Of a DNA stretch of 32,104 bases, positions 16,462 to 23,554 are shown in pieces (positions within the stretch are counted from its first letter, which is position 1; each line of letters starts with the position of its first letter). The DNA lies in NCBI GenBank assembly GCA_020719945.1, contig DYPL01000027.1, positions 1-32,104 of the forward strand, read 5' to 3'. Position numbers and translations under genes: made by a program. The stretch is from Turneriella parva. Its GTDB lineage: Bacteria > Spirochaetota > Leptospiria > Turneriellales > Turneriellaceae. The notes under the pieces were generated by a model that did not search any database, was not told where the DNA came from, and was given only the letters and a program-made list of their open reading frames with translations.

Positions 16462-16480
16462 CCTTGAGTCTACCGAAGGG
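16462..16480. repeat. Diverged copy of the 19-base near-palindrome
   Basis: CCTTGAGTCTACCGAAGGG, the same 19-base frame as 1441-1459 (12/19 identical) and closer to the widespread CCCTGAGyyTrwCGAAGGG form. Other CCCTGAG half-sites lie nearby at 16442, 16596 and 16627. Confidence 0.4.
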
Positions 16481-16527
16481 CGGCAATAAAATATTTGTCT
16501 GTCGCATTCTTTCAGCTCCCATAAATT

Positions 16528-16543
16528 TGCATTATGTCTCATA
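16528..16543. repeat. TGCATTATGTCTCATA repeat, copy 1
   Basis: Identical over 16 bases to 32083-32098, and 13/14 identical to 16575-16588. All three copies are in non-coding DNA and in the same orientation. Function unknown. Confidence 0.65.
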
Positions 16544-16574
16544 TTTAAGGTTTTGTTATCTACCAAGCGTTGTC

Positions 16575-16588
16575 GTATTATGTCTCAT
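16575..16588. repeat. GTATTATGTCTCAT repeat, copy 2
   Basis: Second copy of the ATTATGTCTCAT core, starting 46 bases after copy 1 in the same orientation, with one difference (GT for GC at the 5' end). Confidence 0.6.
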
Positions 16589-16658
16589 CGCCTTACCCTG
16601 AGCCGGTTATCCCTGATCCTGGCCCGCCCTGAGTCCAAATGGCTGCTCTGGGCATAAG

Positions 16659-16681
16659 CCCCCCCCCGCTTCGGGAAGCGG
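16659..16681. other. Nine-C tract plus hairpin downstream of a leftward gene
   Basis: A run of nine Cs (16659-16667) leads into CCGCTT-CGGG-AAGCGG (16666-16681), a perfect 6-bp stem 13 bases past the stop of the leftward membrane gene. On the leftward strand the hairpin is followed by G-rich, not T-rich, sequence, so it is a poor intrinsic terminator. The C-run could vary in length. Confidence 0.35.
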
Positions 16682-16693
16682 CTGGCTCCGCGT

Positions 16694-17176
16694 TCAGAGG
16701 TTACTTAGAAAAGACTGGTTCACGGTGAGAACTGCTACAGTAAGTAAAAACAGAATGGCCAGCACAGAAACCGACAGGAGCAGGCGACCCGTTTTTTGAA
16801 CGAGGCCAGCAATCCAGACTTTTGCCGTTTTCCGGTTTTCGCGACCTTTAGCTGACCTTCGGTACAAAATGTATTCCCCTCCGAGGTATACGGCGAGTGA
16901 CAAAAAAATCAATGCACTGCTTCCGGGGAATGCAAACCAGGCTGGCTGAAATGTCGGCAGAAAAAGCAAAAGAATACTGACAATGATAATGCGATTTTTT
17001 TGAACGCGTGACAATAGAATGGCCAGCACAGCAGCGATGATCCCCAAGGGCCAGGAGGAAGCCGCCTGTGCGCGAATCAATGGAAGGAGCAGAAAGTCTC
17101 CAATGACTACCGACAGCAGCAGTAATACGGTTACCAGAATAAGCAGGGTGGCAGATTTGCGCAATGACTGGTTCAT
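16694..17176 (-). CDS. Polytopic membrane protein, unknown
   Basis: A 160-residue, strongly hydrophobic protein with about five membrane segments (near residues 9-34, 42-58, 63-80, 84-103, 130-153) and a basic loop RRSAKGRENRKTAK between the last two. No family is recognised. Its ATG overlaps the stop of the upstream gene (ATGA at 17173-17176), so the two proteins are made together in fixed order, suggesting a membrane complex. The stop is within a CTGAACGCG motif also seen at 1481-1489. Confidence 0.65.
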   Translation of the reverse strand: MNQSLRKSATLLILVTVLLLLSVVIGDFLLLPLIRAQAASSWPLGIIAAVLAILLSRVQKNRIIIVSILLLFLPTFQPAWFAFPGSSALIFLSLAVYLGGEYILYRRSAKGRENRKTAKVWIAGLVQKTGRLLLSVSVLAILFLLTVAVLTVNQSFLSNL

Positions 17177-18069
17177 AAAAAAATGGCAAGCATGAGAATC
17201 AACAGCAGCAGAATGCCGCCGGCAATATACACCATCTGGAGTGATTTTTTTTCCTCTTGATTTGCTTTAGCAATGGATGCATTTTTCATGCGAACGGAGG
17301 GCGGGATGTACATTTCCACGAGAACTTTTTCTGTCTCGAGAACTTTTCCGGAGAGTGTCTCTGCCAGTTTAACTGTCAGCTCAATACCTTCCGAACTTTT
17401 GAACACTGTCGTTACTTTAGCCGACATGGGCTTAATGCGTCCATTGTCAATCTGCAGTTTTTTGGAATCGATAAGACTTTTTCCGCGTGCGTTTGCGGCA
17501 TCGGGTTTCACCATAATGACATCGCCTTCCTGAATGCTGCCAATCTCTTTTCCGCCGATGGGGGCCAGAGATAGCGAAACAGGGATCCAGGATTCTTCTG
17601 GTTCAACAAAAGCAGAATCTGGAGCGGGAGCTTCCAAAATTGTCTGACTGGGAACGGGTTCAGCGTCTACGGAGACTTCCAGGTTGGGGTCGCGCAGAAC
17701 ACCGTCCAGAATTTTGAAAAAAATGGATTGCAGAGCCGATAGCGATTTTTTTTCCAGAGCACTGTAGATTTCCTGATAGAAAGAAATTTCGAGAGATTTT
17801 TCCTTAAAAAGGGCCTGTAACTGGGAGGTCAGAGAAGCGTTGGTTCTTTTTTCGTACCACGCCGATTGGATTGCCTTGTCGTATGCCATCCAGTTTGCGC
17901 TGAGTTTGGGGAGAGTCAATTTTTCCGGCATGCCTGCCACTACGGAAGCATTGTCTATATAGCCAGCTTCTGAATTGAGCATGATGAGGAACATACCATT
18001 ATATTTTTTATTGGGGGCCAAGAACTGACCTTTAATGGCGATAATGGGATCGCTGAACGGGAGTAGCAT
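17173..18069 (-). CDS. Unrecognised protein with C-terminal membrane anchor
   Basis: With the ATG at 18069 the protein is 298 residues; a TTG at 18102 would add 11, but neither start has a good Shine-Dalgarno. There is no N-terminal signal. The opening FSDPIIAIKGQFL is beta-like, followed by a helical segment. A Pro/Glu-rich linker (around EAPAPDSAFVEPEE) leads to a beta domain (SWIPVSLSLAPIGGKEIGSI on), and then a single C-terminal TM (QMVYIAGGILLLLILMLAIF) with almost no residues after it, a tail-anchor layout placing the bulk in the cytoplasm. No family recognised. Coupled to the membrane gene downstream and divergent from rlmN. Confidence 0.6.
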   Translation of the reverse strand: MLLPFSDPIIAIKGQFLAPNKKYNGMFLIMLNSEAGYIDNASVVAGMPEKLTLPKLSANWMAYDKAIQSAWYEKRTNASLTSQLQALFKEKSLEISFYQEIYSALEKKSLSALQSIFFKILDGVLRDPNLEVSVDAEPVPSQTILEAPAPDSAFVEPEESWIPVSLSLAPIGGKEIGSIQEGDVIMVKPDAANARGKSLIDSKKLQIDNGRIKPMSAKVTTVFKSSEGIELTVKLAETLSGKVLETEKVLVEMYIPPSVRMKNASIAKANQEEKKSLQMVYIAGGILLLLILMLAIFL

Positions 18070-18129
18070 AGGCTTTAGTTCCACGTGTTCTGAACCGGTC
18101 AATATTTTTTTGAATGAGTTAACGAACCA

Positions 18130-18160
18130 TAGACTACCCGTTTTAATCGCCGGTTACAAT
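18130..18160 (+). promoter_or_regulatory. Weak candidate promoter for rlmN
   Basis: TACAAT at 18155-18160 is a 5/6 match to a -10 box, 20 bases before the rlmN ATG. The best upstream partner, TAGACT (18130-18135), gives a long 19-base spacer. Transcription would start close to the ATG, leaving a very short leader. Confidence 0.3.
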
Positions 18161-18180
18161 GAAACGTTGTATTTTGTTCT

Positions 18181-19212
18181 ATGCACGCATATGGAGTTAG
18201 CCCGGAAGAATGGAAGGACTATATTTTTCAGAAGGGAGAAAACGCCTATCGTGCGGAACAGATATTTTCCTGGATTCATGGCAGGCAGGTTCTCTCAGCA
18301 GCGCAAATGCTGAATCTTCCCCAAAAAATGCGCGAATCTCTTGCAGTCGATTTTGAATGGCCGTCCGAGCAGCAAGCGCAGACCCTTCAAAGCCGACGCG
18401 ATGCAACGGCAAAAGTTCTCTTTGAATTTGACAGTCGCATTATAGAAACAGTCTGGCTGCCATACGAAAACCGCCAGTCTGTTTGTGTTTCTGTGCAGAG
18501 TGGTTGTTCCCTGAACTGCACATTCTGCGCTACCGGAAAAATGGAATTTAAGGGAAATTTGTCTGCGGGCGAAATCGTGGAACAGGTTTACAGCTCTCAG
18601 AATGCATTGGGTAAGAAAGTGACAAACGTTGTTTATATGGGGATGGGTGAGCCGTTTTACAATTATGATGCTGTTATTAAATCTGCCCATTTGCTGCACC
18701 ATTCCAAAGGGCTCAATATAGGGGTGCGCAAAATCACGATTAGTACATCTGGCGTATTGCCAGGCATTATCCGCTTTTTGGAAGAAGAGCAACCCTTCCA
18801 GTTGGCCATTTCTCTGCACTCGGCTTTTCCAGAAAAGCGCAGGGAGATAATGGACGTAGAGAAAAAATTCCCGATGCAGGAAATGCTGAAGGTATTGCGA
18901 GCCAACAGAAACAAGCTGCGCAATAACCAGCTTACATTTGAATATGTTCTCATCGATGGGTTTAACACGGGGAAAGAGGATATCCGGGAACTGGCCAAAA
19001 TTGCCAAAGATCTCGGTGCAAAGATAAACCTGATTCCTCTCAATACGGAATACAATGGGATGAGGCGTCCTGAGCAGAATACCATCCACCAATTCTGGGA
19101 ACAGCTCAACGCTCTCGGCGTGGTTGCCGTAAATCGCAAAAGTCCGGGAGAAGACATCGCCGGTGCCTGTGGACAATTGGCTGGAAAATGGGCGCAAAAA
19201 AGCCCGCTGTGA
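18181..19212 (+). CDS. rlmN: Dual-specificity 23S rRNA/tRNA adenine-C2 methyltransferase RlmN
   Basis: A 343-residue radical-SAM enzyme that methylates C2 of A2503 in 23S rRNA and of A37 in some tRNAs. The cluster motif C109-x3-C113-x2-C116 (GCSLNCTFCATG) is intact. C102 (SVCVS) and C330 (AGACGQLAG) correspond to the two mechanistic cysteines of the E. coli enzyme. VVYMGMGEPFYNYD, ITISTSGVLPGI and LAISLHS are standard RlmN segments. Length is typical. No Shine-Dalgarno is evident before the ATG. The last codons form one arm of a terminator for the opposite-strand gene. Confidence 0.95.
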   Translation: MHAYGVSPEEWKDYIFQKGENAYRAEQIFSWIHGRQVLSAAQMLNLPQKMRESLAVDFEWPSEQQAQTLQSRRDATAKVLFEFDSRIIETVWLPYENRQSVCVSVQSGCSLNCTFCATGKMEFKGNLSAGEIVEQVYSSQNALGKKVTNVVYMGMGEPFYNYDAVIKSAHLLHHSKGLNIGVRKITISTSGVLPGIIRFLEEEQPFQLAISLHSAFPEKRREIMDVEKKFPMQEMLKVLRANRNKLRNNQLTFEYVLIDGFNTGKEDIRELAKIAKDLGAKINLIPLNTEYNGMRRPEQNTIHQFWEQLNALGVVAVNRKSPGEDIAGACGQLAGKWAQKSPL

Positions 19213-19246
19213 GGCTTTCCGTTATCGGTTAGCCTTACAGCGGGCT
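19196..19246 (-). terminator. Leftward intrinsic terminator embedded in the rlmN 3' end
   Basis: AGCCCGCTGT-G-AGGCT (19201-19216) pairs with AGCCT-T-ACAGCGGGCT (19231-19246): a 16-bp stem with one G.U wobble and a 14-base loop. On the leftward strand it is followed by six Ts (A-run at 19196-19201). It therefore terminates the beta-barrel gene at 19267-19911, yet its distal arm encodes the last codons and stop of rlmN. On the rightward strand no T-run follows. Confidence 0.85.
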
Positions 19247-19266
19247 GTTGAAACTGTAGAAATAGA

Positions 19267-19911
19267 TTACAGCGTGTAGCTTACGCCAGCGCGGATAATC
19301 CAGGCATCAGATTTAATGTTCCCGGTATTTTCGTGGCTTTCAGGCTTACCGCCGCGATAACCGGCTTCCAAGACGAGGTCTACAGCAGATTGTGGTCCTA
19401 GGCCGCCAGATCCGAGGGCAAATTTGGAACCGATGAGAGCCTGGTATGCAAACCCGCTAAAGGCCTCTCTCGAAGTAACTTCAGCCGACGCGTCAGTTTT
19501 GGGAGTAGTTGCTTCGTAGAACATCCATGTCCAGCCGCCACCAATCGCGAGGTAGGGAGAAACTGGAGGTTTGCCGCCGAGTCCGCCTGTCATTCCGGCC
19601 ATGGGGAAAATCTTTGCCTGGATCATGAGCGGGAAAGTGTACCAGTCTTGTGCAATTTCCTTATCTACTGTTATTCCAGAGATTACTACGGACTCTCCAG
19701 TTTTTTCATCAAAAGAGACCCACTGGAATCCAAACTGAGGAGCAATCGAGAAAAAGGGGTCGAGCTCAAGATTGTAATCAATGGCTGCATCAAAACCAAA
19801 TTTGGTTTTATGTACGGTGGACGTACCGATTTTTCCATCAATGCTGTCTGCAAATACGGCACCAGTGCTGAGCATGGCTGCCAAAGCGATTGTCATTACG
19901 TTGCGTTTCAT
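19267..19911 (-). CDS. Outer-membrane beta-barrel protein, OMP_b-brl type
   Basis: A 214-residue predicted porin-like barrel. GGAG five bases upstream fixes the ATG. Signal peptide MKRNVMTIALAAMLSTGAVFA is cleaved before DSIDG. The mature part alternates amphipathic strands (KFGFDAAIDYNLEL, FSIAPQFGFQWVSF, VSPYLAIGGGWTWMFYE, DAWIIRAGVSYTL) separated by Gly/charged loops, and ends in an aromatic-x-Leu strand typical of outer-membrane assembly signals. About eight strands are expected. No specific function. Monocistronic, with a strong terminator 20 bases after the stop. Confidence 0.78.
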   Translation of the reverse strand: MKRNVMTIALAAMLSTGAVFADSIDGKIGTSTVHKTKFGFDAAIDYNLELDPFFSIAPQFGFQWVSFDEKTGESVVISGITVDKEIAQDWYTFPLMIQAKIFPMAGMTGGLGGKPPVSPYLAIGGGWTWMFYEATTPKTDASAEVTSREAFSGFAYQALIGSKFALGSGGLGPQSAVDLVLEAGYRGGKPESHENTGNIKSDAWIIRAGVSYTL

Positions 19912-20092
19912 AGTTTCTCCTGTTGTTATAGTATTTTACGAGTCTGCATTGCTGCTTTCTCTACCCAACACCATTAGGACGGTGTTCTTACGATATGGTT
20001 CGGATTTTTTTCCATGGGCGGCAAGCTTTTTTTGCCTGGCGGATTGTAAAAAAATACGTAGCGCCCCAAAAAGATTCACGCTAAACTTTCCG

Positions 20093-20121
20093 TTGACAGC
20101 AGGGCTTCTTTTTGCAATAGT
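20093..20121 (+). promoter_or_regulatory. Sigma-70-type promoter of the glycosyltransferase
   Basis: A perfect TTGACA (20093-20098), 17-base spacer, and AATAGT (20116-20121, 4/6 to TATAAT). The predicted start of transcription, near 20128, coincides with the GTG at 20129, implying a leaderless message. Confidence 0.6.
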
Positions 20122-20128
20122 TACAAAG

Positions 20129-21505
20129 GTGAAAAAAATACTTTTTATTCTTACGGAATTTCCTCCTTCTATAGGAGGTATGCAGACGCATGCCGCTAAA
20201 ATAAGCGAATCATTTTCCCGGAAAGGCTTTCAGGTGAAGGTGTATACGTACCGCTGTCTAAAAGCTTTGGAGCAATGCCGGATTGCAGACTCCTCGTTTT
20301 CATTTCCCGTAGAGAGAAAACTTTCACGCGTGTTTCATCATTATAACCTGCGATTGCTTTCGCGCGCCATTCGCAGGTTTGGGCCCGATCTCGTTTATGC
20401 GAGCACTATTTTTTATGGAGAGCTCAGCAAACTGGGAGTTCCCGTGGTTAGTCGTTCTGTAGGCAATGATATCATGCGCCCGTGGATTGTGTATCCCTTT
20501 AAAGCATTTTCTTCTTTGGGAAACATCCCCCTGGTGGAACAAATTCTCGTTCGCCTGTTTGAACAATTTTCGTCCCCGTCTTTTCTGGAAGCTTTATTAT
20601 TGCGCAGCCGCACCTGTGCAGCGAGGAGGGGTGCTGTTCTCTCTTCGCTTATAATTGCGAATTCCCACTACACTCGAGAAAAATTAATTCAATCAGGAGT
20701 ATCCGGCGGCGCTGTTCGAGTGTTGTCTGGCGGAGTAGATTTTCAAAATTTCTCCCATCCCGACTGGAAACAAAAGGCTAAAAATATTCGGCACACATTT
20801 GGTATTCCAGACAATGCGTTTGTATTGCTTACGGTCAGCCGCATGGTAGATAAAAAAGGAATCGACTTTCTCGTTCGCGTTTTTGAGACGCTGAAATCGA
20901 AAAGCAAATTTTCGGACAGAAAGCTTGTTCTGCTTGCCGTTGGAACAGGCAAAAGATTAAACCGTTTTAGAAGGCTTGCTGCTCAGTCTGCTTACAGCGA
21001 AGATATTCTGTTTCCCGGTCCCGTTCCAAACCATGAGATTGCTGCCGTCTATTCTGCTGGAGACATTTACATACAGCCTTCCTTTGAATATAAAAATCCG
21101 GCCAATGGACTAATCGATGCGGAAACCATGGGTCGATCTTTGTTGGAAGCCATGGCAGCCGGTCTTCCCGTTCTTGCAGCAAATACAGGAGGAATCCCCT
21201 CCATTGTGTTCGATGGCCACAATGGACTATTGTTTGAACCTTTAAACGAATCTTCTCTTCTCGATAAAGTGGAACAGATCGCGAATCCGCAGTTGCGTCA
21301 ATCCCTGCGTGCCAGGGGTTTAGAACTTGCTTCTACCATTTTCGACTGGAAGCAGCAGGTAAAGGTTCATCAGGATTTTTTTGCGGAGATTTTCCGAAAG
21401 GATCTCAAAAAGGTGAGCGTGCCGAAGGCGATAAAGAGCCACAGGGGAATGTTTCCGAGCAAGGCAAAAACTGTTTTTCCTCTGCCTGAAAGCGGGACTT
21501 CATAG
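20129..21505 (+). CDS. GT4-family glycosyltransferase
   Basis: A 458-residue GT-B retaining glycosyltransferase. The frame is open back to 19781, but homology begins at KKILFILTEFPPSIGGMQTH, so the GTG at 20129 is chosen; a TTGACA promoter ends just before it. N-terminal acceptor domain with the GG loop (residues 16-17); C-terminal donor domain with VLLTVSRMVDKKGIDFLV, GPVPNHEIAAVYSAGDIYIQPS and the E-x7-E pair E332/E340, then GLPVLAANTGGIPSIV. Likely builds lipopolysaccharide or another envelope glycan; donor and acceptor unknown. The last 45 residues overlap the lnt 3' end by 136 bases on the opposite strand, longer than usual and probably a recent extension. Confidence 0.85.
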   Translation: MKKILFILTEFPPSIGGMQTHAAKISESFSRKGFQVKVYTYRCLKALEQCRIADSSFSFPVERKLSRVFHHYNLRLLSRAIRRFGPDLVYASTIFYGELSKLGVPVVSRSVGNDIMRPWIVYPFKAFSSLGNIPLVEQILVRLFEQFSSPSFLEALLLRSRTCAARRGAVLSSLIIANSHYTREKLIQSGVSGGAVRVLSGGVDFQNFSHPDWKQKAKNIRHTFGIPDNAFVLLTVSRMVDKKGIDFLVRVFETLKSKSKFSDRKLVLLAVGTGKRLNRFRRLAAQSAYSEDILFPGPVPNHEIAAVYSAGDIYIQPSFEYKNPANGLIDAETMGRSLLEAMAAGLPVLAANTGGIPSIVFDGHNGLLFEPLNESSLLDKVEQIANPQLRQSLRARGLELASTIFDWKQQVKVHQDFFAEIFRKDLKKVSVPKAIKSHRGMFPSKAKTVFPLPESGTS

Positions 21506-22989
21506 AGTTTATTTTCTGCGGTAAAAAGTTCTGTCTTGCCGTGAATTCTTCCCGTTGAGTCTACCCATGCGGAAACCCCCGAGTTGACCGCACGCAAGAT
21601 GGGAAGGCGCAGTTCAATGGCACGCGCCGAGGCTAACTGCAAATGCTGGTAAGATTCCTGGGTGCGGCCAAACCAGGTATCGTTGGTAATATTTACGATG
21701 GCTTTTGCTCGCCCATTTGTTTTGTTATAAAAAGAGCGAATAAAATCAGGTTGAATGATTTCATAGCAAATGGCCGGCAACAGAGGGGCTTTTGCTGAGT
21801 TTAGCAGTTCAAATTTCTTGCCGGGCTTAAAATCAGAAATTTCCGGGACTATCTCTTTTACGGCAGGATAAAGGTCAGAAAGGGGTATATATTCTCCAAA
21901 GGGCAGAAGAAAAATCTTCTGGTAGTCGCTTACGGGAAACCCATTTTTGTTAAACAGCGATACACTGGAATAAGAATTTCCTGACCGCATGTCCGTATAG
22001 ATGTCGTTAAAGATCAGTTCCGTTTGTGTTTCTCTCTGGAACGATGCAATTTCTGCCTGTAGCTGCAGCGATGTCTGGTAGCGCAAAAAAGGCACGGCGC
22101 TTTCGGGCCAGATGATTACGTCCACTTTTTTTCCTTGTGACTGGGCTGTCTGTACGAGGAGTTTAGACATATATGCCATTTTGCTTACGATTCGGTTGAG
22201 TTCTTCGCGCACATTGCGATAACTTGCAAAGCTGAGAGGCGTGTTACCCTGCACGACACCTGCCGTTAAAAATTTGTCTGAGGGTCGCGAGTGTATCCAG
22301 TAGGTAGCAGCTCCGTACAGATGGAGGACCAGAAATAATGATGCCGCAATCGACGCGGATCGCGTTAGGTTTCTATTTGCCAGTTGGAAAAAACCGAGAG
22401 AGATAATAATCCAGAAGATGGACAGGCCACGCACTCCAACGAGATCCGCCGCCTGCATTATCAGCAGGTTTCCTGCAAATAGATTTCCGCCAAACCAGGG
22501 AAATAACTGGAATCCAGCAAATTCTGCAATCGCAAAGGAAAGAGGAAGGTAGAAATAGGGCGATGCAGAAAATCCTTTGAGATTTCCTTTGTCTGCGCTG
22601 CGTTTCCAGATGGAAGCAATCCAGAAGAAAAGGAAGAATCGAAGACCAAAGAAAAAAGAATAGAGCAGAAACAATAAAATAGAAACGGATAAAGGAATAT
22701 GCCCAAAAACCTTCATGGTATAAATGAGCCACTGGTAAGCCATAGAATTGAGAAACAGTGCGAGTACGCTTCCGCGCAGCAGAGAAATCCGCCAGCCGGC
22801 TGGTTTGCCAAGCAGTAAAGGAAATAGCGGGAAAAGAGACAAAAAGGAAAGTGGCCAAAAGTTAAAGGGAGCAAAAGAAAGAGTCATGAACAGGGCAGAA
22901 ACGAACAGCAATATTCCTTCCCGTAATAACCCTGGCCATGTATTGAATGTATCCTGGAATCTGTTGAATGCGGATTGTTTTTTTTTCAC
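21370..22989 (-). CDS. lnt: Apolipoprotein N-acyltransferase Lnt
   Basis: A 539-residue inner-membrane enzyme that adds the third acyl chain to the N-terminal Cys of lipoproteins. An N-terminal block of about six TMs (residues 24-225, including LSFAPFNFWPL), the periplasmic nitrilase-fold domain and a C-terminal TM (about 503-528) are all present. The catalytic triad is visible: E296 in WPESAVPF, K358 in YQKIFLLPFGEYIP, C408 in AICYEI. Length is close to the norm. The ATG overlaps the coaD stop by four bases. The 3' end overlaps the convergent glycosyltransferase. Confidence 0.93.
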   Translation of the reverse strand: MKKKQSAFNRFQDTFNTWPGLLREGILLFVSALFMTLSFAPFNFWPLSFLSLFPLFPLLLGKPAGWRISLLRGSVLALFLNSMAYQWLIYTMKVFGHIPLSVSILLFLLYSFFFGLRFFLFFWIASIWKRSADKGNLKGFSASPYFYLPLSFAIAEFAGFQLFPWFGGNLFAGNLLIMQAADLVGVRGLSIFWIIISLGFFQLANRNLTRSASIAASLFLVLHLYGAATYWIHSRPSDKFLTAGVVQGNTPLSFASYRNVREELNRIVSKMAYMSKLLVQTAQSQGKKVDVIIWPESAVPFLRYQTSLQLQAEIASFQRETQTELIFNDIYTDMRSGNSYSSVSLFNKNGFPVSDYQKIFLLPFGEYIPLSDLYPAVKEIVPEISDFKPGKKFELLNSAKAPLLPAICYEIIQPDFIRSFYNKTNGRAKAIVNITNDTWFGRTQESYQHLQLASARAIELRLPILRAVNSGVSAWVDSTGRIHGKTELFTAENKLYEVPLSGRGKTVFALLGNIPLWLFIAFGTLTFLRSFRKISAKKS

Positions 22990-23474
22990 GTAGTTTTTCC
23001 CTGGTACAATTTTTGAAGATAACGAAACACTTCTGGTGGAACTTGGTCTTCAATATTTCCACCGAGCGATGCCACTTCTTTTACAATGGACGATGATATA
23101 AAAGAATTTTCCGAGCTGCTCATAAGGAATACCGTATCGATTTGATTCCAGAGATGGTTGTTCATGAGGTAAATGGCATGCTCGTAATCGAAATCTGACA
23201 CGGCCCGCAGTCCTCTCACGATGGTGTAGATATTTTTATCCCGGCAAAAATCTGCGAGCAAGCCACCGAATGTTTCTACTTCTATTTGTGGATATGGTTT
23301 TACCACTTCGCGAATGAGTTCTGCCCGTTCATCTGGTGAGAGCAGGAATTGTTTTTTGGTATTTTTTAAAACAGCAATGGTAAGTTTATCGAACATTCTC
23401 AGGGACCGCAGCGCTATATCGAGATGTCCATTGGTAAACGGGTCAAAACTTCCCGGGTATATAGCTCTGCGCAT
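22986..23474 (-). CDS. coaD: Phosphopantetheine adenylyltransferase CoaD
   Basis: A 162-residue hexameric enzyme that converts 4'-phosphopantetheine and ATP to dephospho-CoA, the fourth step of CoA synthesis. YPGSFDPFTNGH (residues 6-17) carries the T/H-x-G-H nucleotidyl-transfer motif; IVRGLRAVSDFDYE and SSSENSFISSSIVKEVA are family signatures. Length exactly typical. It sits 80 bases after the fapA-like gene and overlaps lnt (ATGA), so the three probably form one leftward transcript. Confidence 0.95.
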   Translation of the reverse strand: MRRAIYPGSFDPFTNGHLDIALRSLRMFDKLTIAVLKNTKKQFLLSPDERAELIREVVKPYPQIEVETFGGLLADFCRDKNIYTIVRGLRAVSDFDYEHAIYLMNNHLWNQIDTVFLMSSSENSFISSSIVKEVASLGGNIEDQVPPEVFRYLQKLYQGKTT

Positions 23475-23554
23475 GCGGGAGTACTGCAGGCTTGTTGTGC
23501 AGCGTAAAGATTTTTCTTACGGCACTTCAGTACCAAACCGTCATGGCGAGATTG

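Noticed and set aside
16528-16588. Insertion-sequence ends
   Set aside because: Copies are direct rather than inverted, 46 bases apart, and no transposase or target duplication is present.
18295-19197. A 300-codon leftward open frame opposite rlmN
   Set aside because: Fully antisense to RlmN with all catalytic residues intact; no ribosome-binding site or recognisable motif.
19781-20128. N-terminal extension of the glycosyltransferase frame
   Set aside because: It runs antisense through the beta-barrel gene and its upstream region; GT4 homology and the TTGACA promoter both point to the GTG at 20129.
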